Of a stretch of DNA of 64,000 nucleotides, positions 1 to 11,436 are shown in pieces. Within the stretch, counting starts at the first letter, position 1; every line of letters begins with the position of its first letter. Under the pieces are notes generated by a model. That model was not told where the DNA came from. It searched no databases and was given only the letters and a program-made list of their open reading frames with translations. The DNA is taken from the NCBI RefSeq assembly GCF_004359215.1, contig NC_090620.1, forward strand, positions 715,105 to 779,104, given 5' to 3'. This stretch comes from Bremia lactucae. Lineage: Eukaryota; Oomycota; Peronosporomycetes; Peronosporales; Peronosporaceae. Both the position numbers and the translations under genes were made by a program.

Positions 1-1070
1 TTTAGTGAAGTGACATTGACCAGAAGTTCCGGGCATTCCATCGAGGAGAAAATGACCGTCCAGTAGTCATTGTCATGCTCCTTTAAGCCTTGTACCCCAG
101 GGTGTCGAATATCCAGAATAAATTCGCCCGCAATTTGGCTAAAGACGGTTCAGAGAAGAATCGGATCCAATCCTTCTGTGCCCAGGATTCGGACGGCATA
201 GTGTTTGGCCACTTGCGGGGAGGATCGGGTACCGGCGATGTTATTCTCCGCCCTTTGCAGCTTGATAATACAGTCTCTCAATTTAAATTCCTTGTTCGCC
301 CAATCATTCGCCGCCCGCTTAGACATAAACGTGAAGATAAGAGCGTGCTGCCCGTCAAACACCACGCGTTGCGCTGCTCGAGTAAACTGCTCCATCACCT
401 TCTTAGTAGCATCAGTGCGTGCGTTAGCCTCTACTAGCTCGCGTACCAGTGACCTTCATGGGATAGATTTACCCAGTCGAATTCTGGCGGAAAGATCTGC
501 AATTAGCACCCCTTCCACGTTGGAATGGTGATATGCCATCATTGCTGCTCTCTGTAGGCCAGGTGTGGTGCACACAAGGAACGTAGGGGGGCCAGGAAGC
601 TCCAAACGTCTCTCCACATAAGCTGTTAGAGCCTCGCGCTCCTCCTCCAACATCGGCCGCAACGCCGTGTCCTCGTGCAGAGGATAATCACTAGTCGCTA
701 TCTGATAAAGCCGCTTCATCTGCGACTCTGCAGCTGCTGCCTCTTCATCCTGTTCTGCGCGCACTTGCAGACGTCGAGCTGCTTCATCAGATGTCCATGC
801 CGTGTGCAGTGTCGCACCTGCGCTAGGGTTTGGGGTGGAGTCCAAACTCTCTTCCGTTGTCGTGTCTTCTACCTCCCCAAGTCGGTTCGCCGCTGCCGCC
901 TCCTGTGGAGGACTCGGAGCGGCTAAGGCTGAAGTGGGGGGCCCGTCCGGTGGGTCGGGTGGCTTGGGGGGCGGCCGGCCCGAGAGGAGCCGTCGCCGCC
1001 ACTCATACGCACTCGTAAGTTTAAACGCTTGGTTCAGAAAGCTGGTTTCAAATCCCTGGGATCGTGCCAC
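1..1070 (-). pseudogene. Broken retroelement-like ORF, possibly LINE ORF1, running off the left edge
   Basis: One minus-strand frame can be followed from about 1070 to base 1, with only two in-frame TGA stops (456-458 and 150-152). Coding-like sequence resumes in the same frame after each, so these read as nonsense changes in one protein. The N-terminal third is Pro/Ala-rich, then comes an acidic, helical middle. The C-terminal part (YAVRILGTEGLDPILL and onward) has the beta-alpha-beta look of an RRM-like domain. RRM-like ORF1 proteins are known in L1-type LINEs, which is why that is suggested; no reverse transcriptase is in the window to confirm it. No ATG is obvious near 1070, so the start is unknown. 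It could instead be another multicopy oomycete gene. Confidence 0.4.
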
Positions 1071-2322
1071 AGCAAATTGAAAAGTGATTACACTACTTGC
1101 ATGTAAATAATTAGGGTAGCAATTCCATAACGTAATTTGGAAGATGAAATGTTGAAAAGACGAAAAAGACGATCTAAAGACGATTCTGAAGGAATTAATG
1201 TTATTTTTTGGATGTAGTGGAATGACCCATACAGTGAAAATATTTTAGATGACGTTTTTTATATAGACGAGGAGGGGTTGTGACAATATCAAAAAGGGTG
1301 TGTTTTTTTACGTATAAGTATTTTTGAAGTGTTTGTAATAAAGCAATATAATTATACTGATGTAGTAATTATTCGACTGCCACGATGCATGACAAGTCAA
1401 TTTTTAAGATGTCACAGTCTGACGTCATTCGCTGATGTCATAGTCTGACGTCATTAGCTGGTGTCACAGTCTGACGTCATTAGATGTCATCACTACAAAG
1501 CTTCTAGAAGGATCTAAAAGATAGGCTTGGAAGTAGCACAGGGTAGCGGTACTAAGGACCTCGATATATTATATAATTACACACCTACCAAGTAAAGCAC
1601 AAGATCTAGTAGCATTGTTGGTCCTCGCCTCTCGTCATCCCTGCCGTCCCCGCCGTCTACGCCGTTCCGCCGTGCTCGCCGCACCTTTAGCATGGCGCGC
1701 GCCGCAGTGATCAAAAGAGATCATTCGTAAGTCCCAATCTTTTTGAGAGCAGGGACTCCTTCTAGATCCTACATAGCCATAAGCACTGTCACCGTTATCG
1801 AAAATCGAAGTCCTAATTTGGCTATAAATCGTTTCGTTTCGGTAAGAAGTCAGTTTGTTTAACGAAGGTCAATACTGCGGTTAATGACCCGTCACCCGCG
1901 TAAGGAAGCCACGAAACTCGACATCAACAACTCGCTGGCGCAGCTGTCCGTGATGAAGCCGATCGCAGCCGAAAAGTGCCGCGTAGATCTGCTAGAACCG
2001 ATCCGCCGCAGAGCCGCATTCTTGTCCGCTTCGAGAACAAGCTGGACAAGGTTTAATGCTTCGACTCGCGCAAACACTTAATGCTCGTCTACTCGCGCAC
2101 GCCAGTGATTCGCCCACCTTCTAGAGCACTGTGAGCATGCGCAACTTGCGCGAGATCGCTAAGCACCAGAGCAAAACCGACCAAATTCCTTGCTCTGGGC
2201 AACTGCGGTAAAATCGTGCTCGTCCGCCAAAAACCGATCGCCAAGGCGAAATAGTCCTTGAAAGCCGGGCCACAGGTTGTCAAGAGAAATACCAATACCA
2301 TAGATCTACCACGTACGGTTGA
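1071..2322. other. Repeat-derived spacer, no recognised gene
   Basis: Apart from the 1411-1485 array I see no supportable gene. At 1278-1302 is a short sequence that recurs at 12025-12065 and, in part, at 4133-4158. Coding-like stretches in shifting frames lie at 1884-2280 (for example RFENKLDKV and RKHLMLVYSRTP), suggesting a decayed gene I cannot identify. C/G-rich sequence at 1620-1700 contrasts with AT-rich surroundings. Confidence 0.5.
1411..1485. repeat. Three 26-bp tandem repeats, each with a TGACGTCA palindrome
   Basis: The unit GTCACAGTCTGACGTCATT plus a 7-base spacer occurs at 1411-1436, 1437-1462 and 1463-1485. The palindrome TGACGTCA falls at 1420-1427, 1446-1453 and 1472-1479, exactly 26 bp apart. 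TGACGTCA is the classic CRE/ATF bZIP dimer site. The array sits in non-coding repeat sequence and could be an LTR-type enhancer. That function is inference. Confidence 0.75.
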
Positions 2323-2830
2323 TGTATGGGGCACACAATCGGTTGGTGCACCGTTGTTGTGGTTCATTTACTTTATAGTTAAAAACCCGTTATCCTATTT
2401 AAAACAGCTAATTACTAAAATCCCATTAATAATGGGTAACAACGTGGTCGCCGCTAGATATAAATCTGGCGCCCAAAATCTATTAAATTAGCTAGGGTAA
2501 GTTTTTTTGATCTAAATAATTAAATACAGCTTAGTTTTTCCTTTTGACCTTAAAGCGTCTAGTGCCTTCCTAAGGCTTGCGCGTTGATGTGTGAGTGACA
2601 GAAGCCTTCCTTAGGTACATACTCTCGGGCACTAGTTGTCACTTGGTTCTATAAACCCCTAATTCCTTGAACTACGATTCATTAAGCTTAAATAGCTTGT
2701 ACGACTCCTTGAGTCGTTAAAATCATTAATTCTATAGAACTAAGAGACTCTTGGAGTCCATAAGTCTCCTCTGACTTAAGGAGCGAGGTATCTCCGCTAC
2801 ACTCGTAGTCAATCTACGCCTCAGTCCTTA
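2323..2830 (+). repeat. Gypsy LTR, family 3, 5' portion
   Basis: Begins TGTATGGGGCACAC and matches, with divergence, a truncated copy at 31868-32112 and, in reverse, the long LTR at 33628-34529. Shared blocks include a dyad around GTCGCCGCTAGATAT (2450) and ACTCTCGGGCACTAG (2621-2640). The far end is not clear: similarity to the other copies fades after about 2830, although related low-complexity sequence continues. No pol sequence follows. Confidence 0.55.
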
Positions 2831-4392
2831 CAAGACTAAGCCTCCACTGAGATGGAAACGTTTCCAGAACTTCAGAGGCGTAACGCACATCGTATCACAA
2901 GCTCAAAACTGTGTTTGGGCTTAAAAATATAAAGTTCATTATGTTTCGGGAACCAGAGGTTCTGTATGCAAGGCTTGAAGCCTTAATGCAATATAAATCC
3001 TCGCTGATCGGAAAGGTTTAAGATCACCTTGCGGCATCTATGCCAATTCGGTACATCGCTGTACATAATTAGAGCCTAAGGCTCGCCTTCTAGTTGTGAA
3101 TGTGAAGACATTCGACAAAAAAAGAGGAAATTACCTTCCATTTTGGATTAAGCATATGGAGATGTCCACTGACTTCGTCTTGTTCTTAACAGAACGCTTT
3201 GGCCATTTCCAAACTCAAAGGTAGAGCCATGGAGTGGGCACTATCGTGCAGCAAGTCCATAAACGACGCTTTTTTCTCATGTGATTCGCTGAAACAGCAA
3301 ATGACCAGCATATGAGTGTTGGTTATAAAGATGTGCTCTACACATCTTATGCACCACATGACAAGTCTTATGCACCACATGTCAGAGTTATATTTCACAA
3401 GGAAAAGACGAGACAATGGGGTTGTCCATAACGATGAGTACCAGTTAGTGTAGAATCGGTTAATAGGCTCAGAGTAGTATAACAAAAGCGAACTAAGGAT
3501 CTATCTAAATATTAAATTCACTTGTTATTTTACCTTCTTGTAGCTATTACAACTCAACACCCTTAGCAATCCTCACCTCACAACTGAGCACATCAGAAAC
3601 CGTGTTTTCATTTGCCGATGTTAAATGTACTATTTTAATAGGTGAGCAAAATCCAAGAGCGCGCATTGATTAGCAAGTCATAAAAAGAGCGAAAAGAAAG
3701 AGCAGCAAATCGAGTACGAGGGAGAAGCTGAGAAGGAAATAAGCGACAAGGGATGGAGGTGTGCTCTTGCGCAGTCTTTGCAGGTCAAGCTAACGAAGAA
3801 TTTGTTTTACTTTACTTCTACCGACTTTTGCGAAAGTGCATGCTTACCTCTCAAATAGGCGAATATAGTGCTTTTCTGTACCTACCATGAGCGCAAGCAA
3901 GACACAATTTCCTTGTGTTTCAGTTTGTCGGCTTTCGCTCGTAGTTTCTTTGTTGAAAAAGCATCTTACTATTTAACAACGTAATTACTCAAAATATTGC
4001 GAAGTCTTTTTGCAGGCCTTTCGAGCTACTGAAGCTGGAAAGGCCTGCATAAAGGTTCTTATAATATTACATTCTAGTATTTAACAATTTGCTACCATTA
4101 CGCTACTATCATGCACTCAGAGGTAAATAATTAAGGGGTGTGGCTATATCGGTTCCCAAATGTAATTTAGGGTGGGGGCGTAACAAAGTCCGAAAGGGGA
4201 TCTAAATACGATACCAATCGTGATACGTCGACGACATTCTTAAGCGTTACGGCATGAATGATTGCAAGGCAGTGATAAGTCCACTCCAAAGGAATAATTT
4301 TTATTTTTGCGATATAGCGAAATAATGAAAATGTTTTATGTTGTCATTTGTAATCTGTAGTTTTTCAGTTAATTAAAACAAACTGTTTCGAT
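2831..4392. other. Unassigned spacer with a short tandem repeat and an inverted repeat
   Basis: No gene is supported. A 21-bp direct duplication (TCTTATGCACCACATGACAAG, then a near copy) lies at 3345-3385. A perfect 12-bp inverted repeat, TGCAGGCCTTTC and its complement around a 15-base loop, lies at 4011-4049. A 26-base sequence at 4133-4158 matches 12038-12065. A 99-codon minus-strand opening at 3186-3485 has Cys/His-rich residues but resembles no family I know. Confidence 0.4.
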
Positions 4393-4640
4393 TCAAATGG
4401 AACGATTGCTGTCTTCTGAGATGGCCTTTTTATGACTTGTCGACTTGATCTTGTCACAATTTGAGGCAGAGGCTATCCAGCTTGCAAAAGAAGCTGCGGA
4501 GTCGACCTCCACAGAGGCACGTGGTAAACCACCTCGTGCACCCGCAACATCTAGTGTTGCGCGAGAAGAAGATATTACGGCAGACGGAACGTCTTGCCCA
4601 CTGCTCCGTGAAGCATAAGCTTCACCTCTTGCGCTCACCG
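4393..4640 (-). pseudogene. Fragment of the gypsy family-2 antisense ORF
   Basis: The peptide DVPSAVISSSRATLDVAGAR at about 4490-4580 closely matches the N-terminal part of the ORFs found antisense to gypsy pol at 35836 and 53721. The match is short. The rest (VEVDSAASFASWIAS and onward) departs from those copies. It abuts the end of the copia linker at 4642, so it marks a breakpoint of the old copia element. No start or end of the parent ORF is preserved here. Confidence 0.55.
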
Positions 4641-4641
4641 C

Positions 4642-6268
4642 TCAATCATCTTCGGTCATAACAACGTCATCAATTTCGACTAGAGGGTATGTTTCGTAAG
4701 ACTCTGCTGGTCCGTATGTCGAAGTGATGCTTCTCACTGGTCCATCTCCAATATTCGTCGTCCCGTCTTGCAAGTGAAAATCTTGCTGACTTCTTTCATC
4801 ATCCACTTCCATATTTTTAAATCCACATGGCCTTTCTTGGTCAGTAGTAATAACGTCATCATCGTAAATTGTGCCAAAAAGTTTATCATTCGATTTGCTA
4901 AATACTTGCGCCAATTGAAGTGGTGGTCGCTCATCAAATTTTGCTGATCTTGTGTACGCAAATTTTTGGCATATTGATCCCACACTCGAAAAACCCTTGA
5001 CTTGATTGGAGTAATAAAGGAACATACATTGAAATGCCTTTTTGTTCAACTTGGTGTTCTTGGCACAGTTGATTCTCCATCAGCGCCTTGTATTCGAGAA
5101 ATCGATCTACCACTTCAGACTTATTAGCGATAAAGTATGCGACTGCATATCTTGAGATATCATCAATAAATGTCACGTCAAATCTTGATCCTCCGTAAGA
5201 CTTGGTCTCCATGGGTCTCATAACGTCACTATGGACGATTTTCCAATGCTTCTTTACCTTTCACCTGTTTATAACTTGATTTTTGAAACGTCTTGACAGT
5301 CGCCCTGTCTATCATGTATCCTCGCAAAAACCTCGACATCATTTCACCATCCTGTTCTCTTTTTATCTTTAATCCTTTTACGTAAATCCCCAAATCACTG
5401 ATCACATCAATCGGCAGATGACCCAATCGTGCGTGCCACACCGTAATATCAGCCATGTCTGATTCGCCAACTGATCTTTTTCTAGACGAGTCTCTTCGCA
5501 CGAGTTTGCTGCTCGGTCGCAATGCATTCTAAGACGTGCATCTTGTCCCGTCTTTGTGCTTGTGCGATCACATCTGTGTCGCTTCTGATCTGACAGCTCA
5601 AGTCTGAAAATATAACTTGAAGACCCTTTTTCGAGAGTGCTGGAATCAATAGTAGCTTTCGGTCTAATTCCGGAACTAAAGTGTCTTCTCAATCCTGATG
5701 AATTCTCCTTTATGAAGTTGCACGCGTACTGCTCCAAATCCTTTAGCCGCGGCCTTGTGTCCGTCTGCCATGGTGATCATTATTGGGTCCTGCATTGAGT
5801 CCGCTTCCGAGAATTCTTCTCTATCGGGACACATGTGGCTTGTAGCCCCACTGAGTAATAATCATCCAGCTGTCGTCTGACTTGACGTAGTAAATGCCTT
5901 TTCTTTATCAGATCGCCCTTCTCCACTTGATCGGATTTGCAATCCTGACGCTTGTGACCGTATTTGTTACATGTATAACATCTTCCCGCAAACTTCCCAT
6001 CTCTTGGATTCAATCGTCCTCCAAATCGTCAAGGTCCCTTTTTGTACTTCGACGTATGCGTTGTCTTCAACGCAACTTTATCGTGTTCCGTTCTTTCCAT
6101 CCCATCATACTCTAGTCGCAGCATTTCTTTGGCTTGAAACAGTGTCATGCCAGGATTATCTTGACGATGGGGTTATAGTCTCTCGTTAGACTGCCCAATA
6201 GTCTCATATGATACTCGTCCGGTGAAATTTTTTGTCCGACAGCTTGCATAGTCATGCACAGCTCGTCG
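4642..6268 (-). pseudogene. Ty1/copia gag, protease and integrase, decayed
   Basis: Read on the minus strand from 6268. The gag segment contains YHMRLLGSLTRDYNPIVKII (around 6210), then a CCHC zinc knuckle CYTCNKYGHKRQDC near 5970. Protease follows, then a pre-integrase segment with WHARLGHLP (about 5440), an integrase core with FDVTFIDDISRYAVAYF (about 5170), and an acidic integrase-RT linker ending at 4642. Multiple frameshifts and stops break it. Gag begins abruptly at 6268, directly after RNase H sequence, with no LTR or leader between. Order and breakpoints suggest permutation of one element (see findings). Confidence 0.85.
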
Positions 6269-7555
6269 AATCTTAGAAAACGTCATTCGTCGCAATGGCA
6301 ATTGCACTCTGATTGTAATCATGTATCGGTATTGCATAGTTGATTTTCACTTGCATCTCTCCAGCAAACTTTTTGTCCACAGAAGTTCCTGTCCACATAA
6401 CGATAAAGCCATATATTCTGCTTTCGCTGTACTCAGTGCCACACTCTGTTGCATTTTCGGCTTAAAAATTACTGGGGCGCCGTTTATCATGACTAACGCT
6501 CCTGATGTTGATTGGCGGTTCCATTTTTTATCCAACCAGTCCGCCTTTGTGTACGGCCTCAAGTGCAAATCATCAAGATTTCTTTTCAAACAAATCCGTA
6601 CATCTTTCGTCGTCTTTAAATATCGTAATACTCGTATAGCCGCAATCTAGTGCTCTTCATGCGAAAATTCTACGTGCCGCTTAACTGGCAACTTGCAAAT
6701 GCGATATCTGGTCTCGTACCCGTTGCCAAATACAGTAATGACCCCACCAATGACCGATATGGTCGGTTTTTCATTCTTGGATCATTTTTTATCCATCTTG
6801 AGCATAACTTGCCCTTCAACACTCGGACACCGATCTAGAGTCAACTTGATTAAATTTTTCAATCATTTTCGAAATGCATGATCCTTGACCGATCTTCAGC
6901 CGTCCATCATCTCGCAGGTACTTGACTTCAATTCGTAGAATGAAGCGAACACCTCCGAGTGTTTTCATCTTAAAACGACTTGAAAGTTGAGTTGCTACAT
7001 CATTTATCTCACCGATTGTTTCTGCTCTAATTCGAAGGTCGTTCACATATACTGTGCTACATAAATTCATGATCCTCCATTCCGTCTGCAAATATCCACG
7101 AGTCTGACACACATGCGATATATCTTATATCCAGAAAAACACTCAAGTTGTCTTAGACATGTTGCTGCATGCGAAGACAATGCTCTTGCAGAGGAATCCG
7201 CGATTCCGAATGCGGTTGGTCAAATAGAGGAACTAAGAGTCGTGAAGCGACAGTTTGCCGTAATATTATTAGAGAAGCATCCTCGTCGAAGATTAAACTA
7301 GGTCATTCTAAATGTTACGGGGTGAACTTCAATTCAACTTGAGTACTTGTGAGTGAAGGGTAGATGTATACCTCTTCCTCCGAAATTCTATTTAAAAGTT
7401 CAGTATCTATGTCGTTCTGATGGATCAACATCCCCTTTTTCCAATACACCGCCAAAAATACTCAAATTGAGTTGAGACTTGCTACCGGAGAGTATGTTTC
7501 CGTGTAATTCACTCCGTACGTCTGTCTGTACTATGACACGTGCCTTAAAACACTT
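6268..7555 (-). pseudogene. Ty1/copia reverse transcriptase and RNase H, 3' part
   Basis: Continues the RT that starts at 12024 and was split by a later insertion. Reading down from 7555: QTYGVNYTETYSPVASLN (RT), then VYVNDLRIRAETIGEINDVA near 7040, where the catalytic YVDD motif reads YVND. RFKMKTLGGVRFIL follows. The RNase H domain at 6589-6347 has STSGALVMINGAP and STAKAEYMALSLCGQELLW. It stops around 6268 at the segment equivalent to the end of the catalytic domain and passes straight into gag. Several stops and frameshifts are present. Confidence 0.85.
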
Positions 7556-7560
7556 AATAA
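7556..7560. repeat. 5-bp target site duplication, left copy (AATAA)
   Basis: AATAA immediately precedes the left LTR and is repeated at 11702-11706 after the right LTR. A 5-bp duplication is normal for copia integrase. The target lies inside the RT gene of the older minus-strand copia element. Confidence 0.9.
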
Positions 7561-7942
7561 TGTTGGTATTGCACCGCTAAGAATTGAAGGTAACATGATT
7601 TGGAACTAATGTAATTTTCTCAAGTGGTTAAGACGTGGGGGTTAACGTTCTACCAACTTGGCGCGAGTTCAATTTCGACAATGGTAAAGTTGAAAACCGG
7701 TATCTGGTGTTTAGGGTTCACCAGGGCTTCGCTCCCCCGAAGTCACGTCCCCTGCCATCTTTTATATTTCGTCTTTAGGTTATCATTTGAAAGAACTGTT
7801 TTTACTTAGCGTAATTACCAACCTGCTTCGACCAATCAATGAGGGTAAGAAAATGAGTGGAGCAGAAAAGTGCTAGACAAATTTAACTCAATAAATATCA
7901 CTTCGGATGTTTGTCCTCTACTCCACAGTTATCTACTCAACA
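7561..7942 (+). repeat. Left LTR of nested copia element, 382 bp
   Basis: Starts TGTTGGTATTGCACCGCTAA and ends CTACTCAACA, giving the usual TG...CA ends. The right LTR is the same but lacks the block equivalent to 7581-7696, which is replaced there by one N. In the ~245 aligned bases outside that block there are about five differences, mostly transitions, suggesting recent insertion. The missing block holds a tRNA-like stretch (see findings). Confidence 0.9.
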
Positions 7943-7960
7943 GGTTATCAGCCGCACAAG
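7943..7960 (+). promoter_or_regulatory. Primer binding site of nested copia element
   Basis: GGTTATCAGCCGCACAAG starts directly after the LTR. Copia-type elements often prime from an internal half-molecule of initiator methionine tRNA, whose complement contains GGTTATG-like sequence. The match here is partial, so the primer identity is inference from position and similarity. Confidence 0.55.
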
Positions 7961-7962
7961 CT

Positions 7963-8730
7963 ATGACGACCAAGCGCACCGAAGTCCTCCTGGGAAGTGG
8001 TAATTACTTCCACTGGGAGTACAACATGAGAATGACGCTTGCTAGGAAGGGTCTGCTTGCTCATGTTCAAGTTGTCAAGCCGGAGAACGAAATCACGGAG
8101 GCGTGGCTGATGAACGACGCAAAGGCGCTGGGTATCATCGCGCAGGGCGTCGAGCTGCAGCATCAGACGAAGATCAGGACGGCTACGCGCGCCATGGAGG
8201 CGTGGGCTACGCTTCGAGAGTTCTACAACCGTACTACTCTACACAACCGTGTCACGATGACACGTCGACTTCATGATTTCAAGATGGAGGACGGTTCCAC
8301 GATGGCGGCGCACCTAGATGCGCTTGACGAGCTCGTGGTGGGTCTTCAGACGATGGGAGAGCCAGTGGACGAGGCGCGTCAGATGGTCGTGCTACTGAGC
8401 AGCCTTCCGTCTGAATACGAGCTGGTTACGTCCATTATGGAGAGCTCCAAGGACATTACGCTGATTGAGATTAAGGAATAGCTGCTGAAGGAGCATGAAC
8501 GTCAGCTGAAGAAGGAGACAACGGAAAAAGCATTTCGAGCGATTAGGAGCGCTGGACGGTTCAAAGGAGGTCGAGCGAATAGACGAAAGAGGAATAATTT
8601 ACACAAGAATGGTGGTGGATCCAGGGGCAAGTGTTTTAAGCGTGACCAGGTTGGTCATATGAAACGGGACTGCCCGGTCAAAAGAGGCAACACTAGCGAC
8701 GACGCCGTGTTTGCTGTAAGCGAGGATCAC
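7963..8730 (+). pseudogene. Copia gag with premature stop and damaged zinc knuckle
   Basis: Starts at ATG 7963 (MTTKRTEVLLGSGNYFHWE), the usual copia gag opening, with a UBN2-type gag core (WATLREFYNRTTLHNRVTM). An in-frame TAG at 8479-8481 ends the frame after 172 codons. Coding sequence continues in the same frame, so this is a point nonsense change. The zinc knuckle near 8633 reads CFKRDQVGHMKRDC, so the second cysteine is Arg. Both lesions would disable RNA packaging. Gag and pol form one frame, as is normal in copia. Confidence 0.9.
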
Positions 8731-10350
8731 CTCGCCGGATGGCTGATTGACAGCGGTGCGACATCGCACATGACGCCACACTGTGAAGACCTATTCGACT
8801 TTGAAGGAATTGTTTCGAGCATCGAAGTTACGATTGCAAACGGAAAGAAACTTCGTGTTGCTGAGAAAGGTACTGTCAAGCTTAGCGGAACGGACGGTAG
8901 GCGCATCAAGATGATGGAAGTGCTTTACATTCCTGGGCTTGACAGGCGATTGCTCTCGGTAGGGAAGCTTGCTGAGAACGGTCTTACCGTGGAGTTTCAG
9001 CGTTCTACATGCGTCGTCAGAAGCACGACCTGTGCGATTGCGTCAGGCAAGAAGGTTGGCAAGGCGTACATGCTAGAGTGCGAGCATGAACAGGCTTGTT
9101 TTGTGGAGTATGCCGGGGCTGACAGTCAGTGGGAGCTATGGCACGCTCGCATGGGACACTGCAGTGAGAGCGCTATGGTGAAGACACAGCGGGCTACAAA
9201 CGGTATACCAACCGTGAACCGTACAACCAAGACATTGTGTGGTGGTTGCTCAAAAGGGAAGCATACAATTGAATCTTTCCCGTCACGATCGGTGACGAAG
9301 ACTTCGCGTGTGCTCGAACTCGTACACACTGATGTGATGGGTCCAATGAGAACGCTATCAAAGGGTGGTGCGAGGTACATTCTGACTTTCGTGGATGATT
9401 TTTCAAGATACGTCGCCGTACATTTTCTAAAACAGAAGAGTGAGGTGGCCAACAAGATAAAGGAGTTCAAGGCATTCTACGAAAATCAATGGGGAGAACG
9501 CTTAAAGTGTCTGCGCTCAGACAATGGAACAGAATTCGTGAATAAGACGGTTGCGGAATTGTGCAGTCGGAACGGAATTTGTGCATCAGCGTACCGTACC
9601 GTACAGCCCACAGCAGAACGGTGTTGCGGAACGCATGAACCGTACTATTATGGAGAAGGCACGCAGCACGCTGCACTACAAAGGTGTCTCTACGGAACGT
9701 GGGCGGAATCTGTAAACACGGCTGTGTACTTGATCAACCGTTCCACGAACACAGAGCGCTTGGATATGACGCCGTACGAGGTTGGTTTTAAGGTGAAGCC
9801 ACAAATGGAACACTTGCGAGTGTTCGGATCCGAAGGGTACGCTCACGTCAACGACGCGAAGCGTACAAAACTCGAGCCCAAGAGCTTCAGGTGTATGTTT
9901 CTTGGATACGCTGAAAGCACAAAGGGATATCGTGTTTTTGACCTGGATGCTTCAAAGGTCAAGGTGTCGCGCTCGGTGAAGCTAGACGAGCGTGAAGTGG
10001 GAGGAATATATGAGTCACCCTCGTCGCAACCTCACACGACCGTCATACACGCGACCAAGGATGCTGACGATAGAACGGTTCCGACGCGAATGGAACAAGT
10101 ACCGATTTCAGATGAGCCGATGGAGGGCATTGGGGAATCCGTTCCGGATGCTGGGATGAACGAGGCAGAAGAGGAGCAGAGCATTGTGATGTTACCGCCA
10201 TTGCTGAACAGTCCAGAGCTTATCGGCCGTGAGATTGCACCATACCGCTCTCAGCCGCAAGCGTACCAAGAAGAACGACTTTTTTTTCACCCGGAAGCGG
10301 AACGATCACGACATATTCGTGAGCCGGTACTTCTGCTACAAAACGAGTTA
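8731..10350 (+). pseudogene. Copia protease and integrase, frameshifted
   Basis: Protease active site GWLIDSGATSHMT lies near 8740. Pre-integrase WELWHARMGHC near 9130 is followed by CGGCSKGKH. The integrase core begins LVHTDVMGPM (9325) with LTFVDDFSRY and RSDNGTEF. Around 9590-9690 the open frame is not the ancestral one: the QQNGVAERMNRT segment holding the catalytic Glu is out of frame, bracketed by two compensating shifts near a GTACC microrepeat at 9591. INRSTNTERLDMTPYE and FGSEGYAHVN after it are normal. The integrase is therefore likely inactive. Confidence 0.9.
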
Positions 10351-11423
10351 TGATGAACATCTTCAGTCGGAAGGTAGTGACGTTCCGCCGTCTCCAAAGC
10401 GTGCTCGTATCGATGAAGACGGACTCATCGCGGAAGCTGTTATGGCGTATGTGGCAAACATTGATGACGCCGTGGACGTGCCAACGACGTACGCGGAGGC
10501 AATATCCAGCCACGAATCTGATGAGTGGCGAAAAGCAATGGAGTTAATTTCAGGGATGGAGATCGACCATGACCTAAGGGCACGTACGCTTATGATCAAG
10601 CAGACACGGTACATTGACGACGTTGCAAAACGGTTCGGCCAGGAGAATGCCAAGTCTGTGGACAATCCATGCGCATCAGGTTTGAAGCTGTCAAAGGAAC
10701 AATCACCTAGAACGGATTCAGAGCGTGCTGAGATGCGGTCGAGACCTTACCGCTCTCTCATCGGGTGTCTTCTTTATATCACGACGTGTACGCGCCCGGA
10801 TGTCGCTTTCGTGGTGACACAGCTATCAAGATTTCTGGAAAATCCGGGGTTGCTGCATTGGAAGCTGCAATTCGCGTGCTTCGATACCTGAAGACGACTC
10901 GCGAGCATGGTATTCTGTATGAAGGTGGTATGGGAACGGTCACGGTTGAAGCATACTCCGACGCTGACTGGGGAGCGAACATCGACAACAGGCGTTCCGT
11001 GTCAGGCATCATGGTGATTATGGGTAACGCCCCGGAGTGTTTAAGTCCAAGTTTCAGAGGACTGTTGCACTAAGCTCTGCTGAGGCGGAGTACATGGCGC
11101 TGAGTTTGTGTGTGCAGGAGGTGCTATGGATGCGTGCAATGCTTAAAGACATGGGGTACGAACAAAGGAATGCTATGCAGATATGGGAGGGCAACCAAGG
11201 AGCGATCGCGTTGGCCAAAAACGCTGGCTACAACTCAAGGACGAAGCATATTGATATCAAGCACCACTTCACACGCGAGAACGTGGAGAACGGAAAGGTT
11301 CAAGTCGACTACGTGGACACCAAGAACCAATTGGCCGACTTGTTGACGAAGGCGCTTGGAACAAAGACACTCAAGTTCCTGTGCGAGAAGAGTGGTATCA
11401 AGAAAAAGGTTGCCATGCATTAG
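10351..11423 (+). pseudogene. Copia RT (catalytic part deleted) and RNase H
   Basis: The RT start (TTYAEAISSHESDEWRKAM, near 10490) runs straight into GMEIDHDLRARTLMIKQTRY, which normally lies after the YVDD catalytic motif. Most of the RT palm is deleted at about 10553. The connection and RNase H follow: RSLIGCLLYITTCTRPDVAF, YSDADWGANIDNRRSVSG, ALSSAEAEYMALSLCVQEVL, then KNAGYNSRTKHIDIKHH, ending at TAG 11421-11423. Further frameshifts lie near 10235, 10850 and 11030. The element cannot encode RT itself. Confidence 0.9.
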
Positions 11424-11436
11424 CGGTGAGTGGGAG
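11424..11436 (+). promoter_or_regulatory. Polypurine tract of nested copia element
   Basis: Purine-rich CGGTGAGTGGGAG lies between the pol stop and the right LTR, where plus-strand DNA synthesis is primed in LTR retroelements. Assigned by position and composition. Confidence 0.6.

Noticed and set aside
90..531. Plus-strand ORFs at the left end
   Set aside because: They lie opposite the better minus-strand frame, which keeps coding character beyond its stops.
2831..4392. CRISPR-like or satellite array
   Set aside because: Only a two-copy 21-bp duplication is present, with no regular array of repeats and spacers anywhere in the window.
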